Assembly (NCBI RefSeq): GCF_000430725.1 | Contig: NZ_KE387207.1 | Coordinates: 134,577-198,576, forward strand | From: Azohydromonas australica DSM 1124 | Lineage (GTDB): Bacteria > Pseudomonadota > Gammaproteobacteria > Burkholderiales > Burkholderiaceae_C | DNA: 64,000 nucleotides | Reading direction: 5' to 3' | In this document: piece after piece, positions 61,909 to 64,000 of the stretch | How the letters are laid out: every line of letters begins with the position of its first letter | Position numbering within the stretch: position 1 is the first letter of the stretch | Made by a program: the position numbers and the translations under genes | The notes under the pieces: generated by a model | Seen by the model: only the letters and a program-made list of their open reading frames with translations | Told to the model about the DNA's origin: nothing | Database searches by the model: none

Positions 61909-63993
61909 ATGGACGTCCAGGCCCCCGCTTCCCCGCTTTCCTTCCCCGCCGCCGACCCGGCCGCGCCCGTGACGCAGGTCCACGGCGCCTGCCCGCACGA
62001 CTGCCCCGACACCTGCGCGCTGCGCGTGAGCGTGCAGAACGGCGTGGCCGTGCGCGTGCAGGCCGACCCCGAGCACGAGCGCACCCTCGGCGCGCTGTGC
62101 ACCAAGGTCAGCCGCTACACCGAGCGCACCTACCACCCCGAGCGGCTGCTGTACCCGATGAAGCGCGTCGGCCCCAAGGGCAGCGGGCAGTTCCAGCGCA
62201 TCTCCTGGGACGAGGCGCTGGACACCGTCGCCGCCCGGCTCAAGGCCGTCGCCGCGCGCGACCCCGAGGCGATCCTTCCCTACAGCTACGCCGGCACCAT
62301 GGGGCTGCTGCAGGGCGAGTCGATGGCGGCGCGCTTCTTCCACCAGATCGGCGCCTCGCTGCTGGACCGCACCATCTGCGCCTCCGCCGGCGGCGCGGCG
62401 CTGGCCGCCACCTACGGCGGCAAGGTCGGCATGCAGGTGCAGTTCTTCGCCGAGAGCAAGTTGGTCGTGATCTGGGGCAGCAACCCCATCACCTCCAGCG
62501 TGCATTTCTGGACCCGTGCGCAGCAGGCCAAGCGCGCCGACGCCAAGCTGTGGTGCATCGACCCGCGCCGCACCGACAGCGCCGACAAGTGCCACCGCCA
62601 CCTCGCGCTGCGCCCGGGCACCGACGGCGCGCTGGCGCTGGCGCTGATCAGCGAGCTCATCCGCCTGGACGCGCTGGACCACGACTACATCGCGCGCCAC
62701 GTCAGCGGCTTCGAGAAGCTCAAGGCGCGCGCGCTGGAGTGGACGCCGGAGCGCGCCGCCGAGGCCTGCGGCGTGGACGCGGCGCTGATCCGCGAGCTGG
62801 CGCAGGACTACGCGACCATCCAGCCCGCCGCCATCCGCCTGAACTACGGCATGCAGCGCGTGCGCGGCGGCGGCAACGCGGTGCGGCTGATCGCGCTGCT
62901 GCCCTGTCTCACCGGGGCCTGGCGCCACCGTGCCGGCGGGCTGCTGCTGTCGGCCTCGGGCTGGGCCGGCCGGGTGCGCAACGACGCGGCGCTGCAGCGC
63001 CCGGACCTGCTGGCGGGCCGGCGCCCGCGCACCATCAACATGAGCACCATCGGGCAGGACCTGCTGCGCGAGCCCTCGGCCGGCTTCGGCCCGCGCATCG
63101 AGGCGGTGGTGGTCTACAACAGCAACCCGCTGGCGGTGGCGCCGCAGTCGGCGCAGGTGGCGGCGGGCTTCCAGCGTGAGGACCTGTTCACGGTCGTGCT
63201 GGAGCAGTTCATGACCGACACCGCCGACCACGCCGACATCGTGCTGCCCGCCACCACGCAGCTGGAGCACCTGGACGTGCACACGTCCTACGGCCACACC
63301 GACGTGCTGATCAACGAGCCGGCCATTGCGCCGCTGGGCGAGGCCAAGCCCAACACGCAGATTTTCAGACTGCTGGCGGCGCGCATGGGCTTCACCGACC
63401 CGTGCTTCCAGGACGACGACGAGGCGCTGGCGCGCGCCGCGCTCAAGGGCGTGGATTTCGAGGAGCTGCGCGGGCGCGGCTGGGTGACGCTGCCGATTCC
63501 GGACGCGCCCTTCGCCGAGGGCGGCTTCCCGACGCCGGACGGCAAGGTCTCCATCGATGCCCCGGGCCTGGGCGTGCCGGACTTCGTGCCGAACTACGAG
63601 AGCGCCGAGGCCGCGCCGGAGCTGTCCCGCCGCTACCCGCTGGCCATGATTTCCCCGCCGGCGCGGCACTTCCTGAACTCCACCTTCGTCAACGTGAAGA
63701 GCCTGCGCGACATCGAGGGCGAGCCGGTGCTGGAGATCGCGCCGGACGACGCCATGGCGCGCGGCGTGGTGGACGGCTCGCTGGTGCGCGTGTTCAACGA
63801 CCGCGGCGAGGTCACCTTGCGCGCGCGCGTGAGCACCCGGGCGCGGCCGGGCGTGGTCAACGGCCTGGGCGTCTGGTGGCGCAAGCTGGGGCTGGACGGG
63901 CGCAACGTCAACGAGCTGACGCACCAGCGCCTGACGGACATGGGCGGCGGGCCCTCGTTCTACGACTGCCTGGTGGAGGTGCGGCCGGCGTGA
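61909..63993 (+). CDS. Molybdopterin-dependent oxidoreductase with N-terminal [4Fe-4S] site
   Basis: A 694-residue cytoplasmic enzyme of the DMSO reductase family. The Fe-S motif is VHGACPHDCPDTCALRVSVQ with the fourth Cys in GALCTKVSRYT. Then come RISWDEALDTVAARLKAVAA, molybdopterin-guanine contact regions (IWGSNPITSSVHFW, WCIDPRRTDSADKCHRH) and the C-terminal MoCo domain (about 575-690). There is no twin-arginine signal, and no electron-transfer subunit or maturation gene is adjacent. The substrate is unknown; proteins of this type are often listed as formate dehydrogenase- or polysulfide-reductase-like. It diverges from the M20 gene; its stop is seven bases before the window edge. Confidence 0.85.
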   Translation: MDVQAPASPLSFPAADPAAPVTQVHGACPHDCPDTCALRVSVQNGVAVRVQADPEHERTLGALCTKVSRYTERTYHPERLLYPMKRVGPKGSGQFQRISWDEALDTVAARLKAVAARDPEAILPYSYAGTMGLLQGESMAARFFHQIGASLLDRTICASAGGAALAATYGGKVGMQVQFFAESKLVVIWGSNPITSSVHFWTRAQQAKRADAKLWCIDPRRTDSADKCHRHLALRPGTDGALALALISELIRLDALDHDYIARHVSGFEKLKARALEWTPERAAEACGVDAALIRELAQDYATIQPAAIRLNYGMQRVRGGGNAVRLIALLPCLTGAWRHRAGGLLLSASGWAGRVRNDAALQRPDLLAGRRPRTINMSTIGQDLLREPSAGFGPRIEAVVVYNSNPLAVAPQSAQVAAGFQREDLFTVVLEQFMTDTADHADIVLPATTQLEHLDVHTSYGHTDVLINEPAIAPLGEAKPNTQIFRLLAARMGFTDPCFQDDDEALARAALKGVDFEELRGRGWVTLPIPDAPFAEGGFPTPDGKVSIDAPGLGVPDFVPNYESAEAAPELSRRYPLAMISPPARHFLNSTFVNVKSLRDIEGEPVLEIAPDDAMARGVVDGSLVRVFNDRGEVTLRARVSTRARPGVVNGLGVWWRKLGLDGRNVNELTHQRLTDMGGGPSFYDCLVEVRPA

Positions 63994-64000
63994 GGCGCGC

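Overview
This window comes from a high-GC betaproteobacterium of the order Burkholderiales, most likely family Comamonadaceae. The evidence is a GC content near 70 percent, a Comamonadaceae-type trimeric porin, the divergent gspC next to gspGHIJKLMNDEF, the lptM-lysA/cyaY pair, the mlaFEDACB order, and a HexR-controlled zwf region. It is a chromosomal backbone segment: no phage, plasmid, complete insertion sequence, CRISPR array, rRNA or tRNA gene was seen.

Layout. 1-9428 (minus strand): the start of a Bug-type solute receptor, then a long operon read right to left: an acyl-CoA synthetase, a five-gene branched-chain-amino-acid-type ABC transporter (livG, livH, livM, receptor, livF), a 97-residue protein of unknown function and a phenylacetate-CoA-ligase-like enzyme. 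A divergent Crp/Fnr-type regulator (9556) shares a 130-bp control region containing a perfect palindrome. 10352-12496: an AI-2E-type permease and a Lon-like AAA ATPase without a protease domain. 12698-24237: a type II secretion system, eleven genes on the minus strand plus divergent gspC; the prepilin peptidase is not in the window. 24305-30719: ilvA, a candidate anti-Shine-Dalgarno small RNA, an OsmC-like gene, coq7, a porin, lysA-lptM and cyaY. 30819-37977: a class A penicillin-binding protein (PBP1A) diverging from pilMNOPQ, in which pilM carries a one-base frameshift and PilQ lacks its usual AMIN region. 38060-40949: aroK, aroB, dgt. 40961-41656: an IS200/RAYT-like protein that has lost its HUH histidines. 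41791-48139: gltB and gltD (glutamate synthase). 48327-52311: the Mla lipid transport operon. 52402-59346: a central carbon cluster, with zwf, a beta-helix protein and a HexR-like regulator on one strand and tal-pgi-HAD hydrolase on the other, separated by a HexR-type operator. 59457-63993: an M14-like and an M20 peptidase, then a molybdopterin oxidoreductase.

How the parts work together. Envelope functions dominate: protein secretion (T2SS), pili, peptidoglycan synthesis (PBP1A), lysine/DAP metabolism (lysA), outer-membrane lipid asymmetry (Mla), LptM and a porin. The zwf/tal/pgi block with its regulator and operator forms a compact sugar-phosphate regulon. The liv-type operon appears to couple import of an unknown carboxylic acid to CoA activation.

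The most noteworthy items are the small RNA at 25974-26078 with a CCUCC-bearing hairpin loop, a sigma70-like promoter and an intrinsic terminator; the palindromic operator at 9506-9523; the HexR operator at 56038-56052; the beta-helix gene embedded between zwf and hexR; the HUH-less transposase-like protein; and the frameshifted pilM. All assignments rest on reading the sequence and on knowledge of the families; no database search was run.
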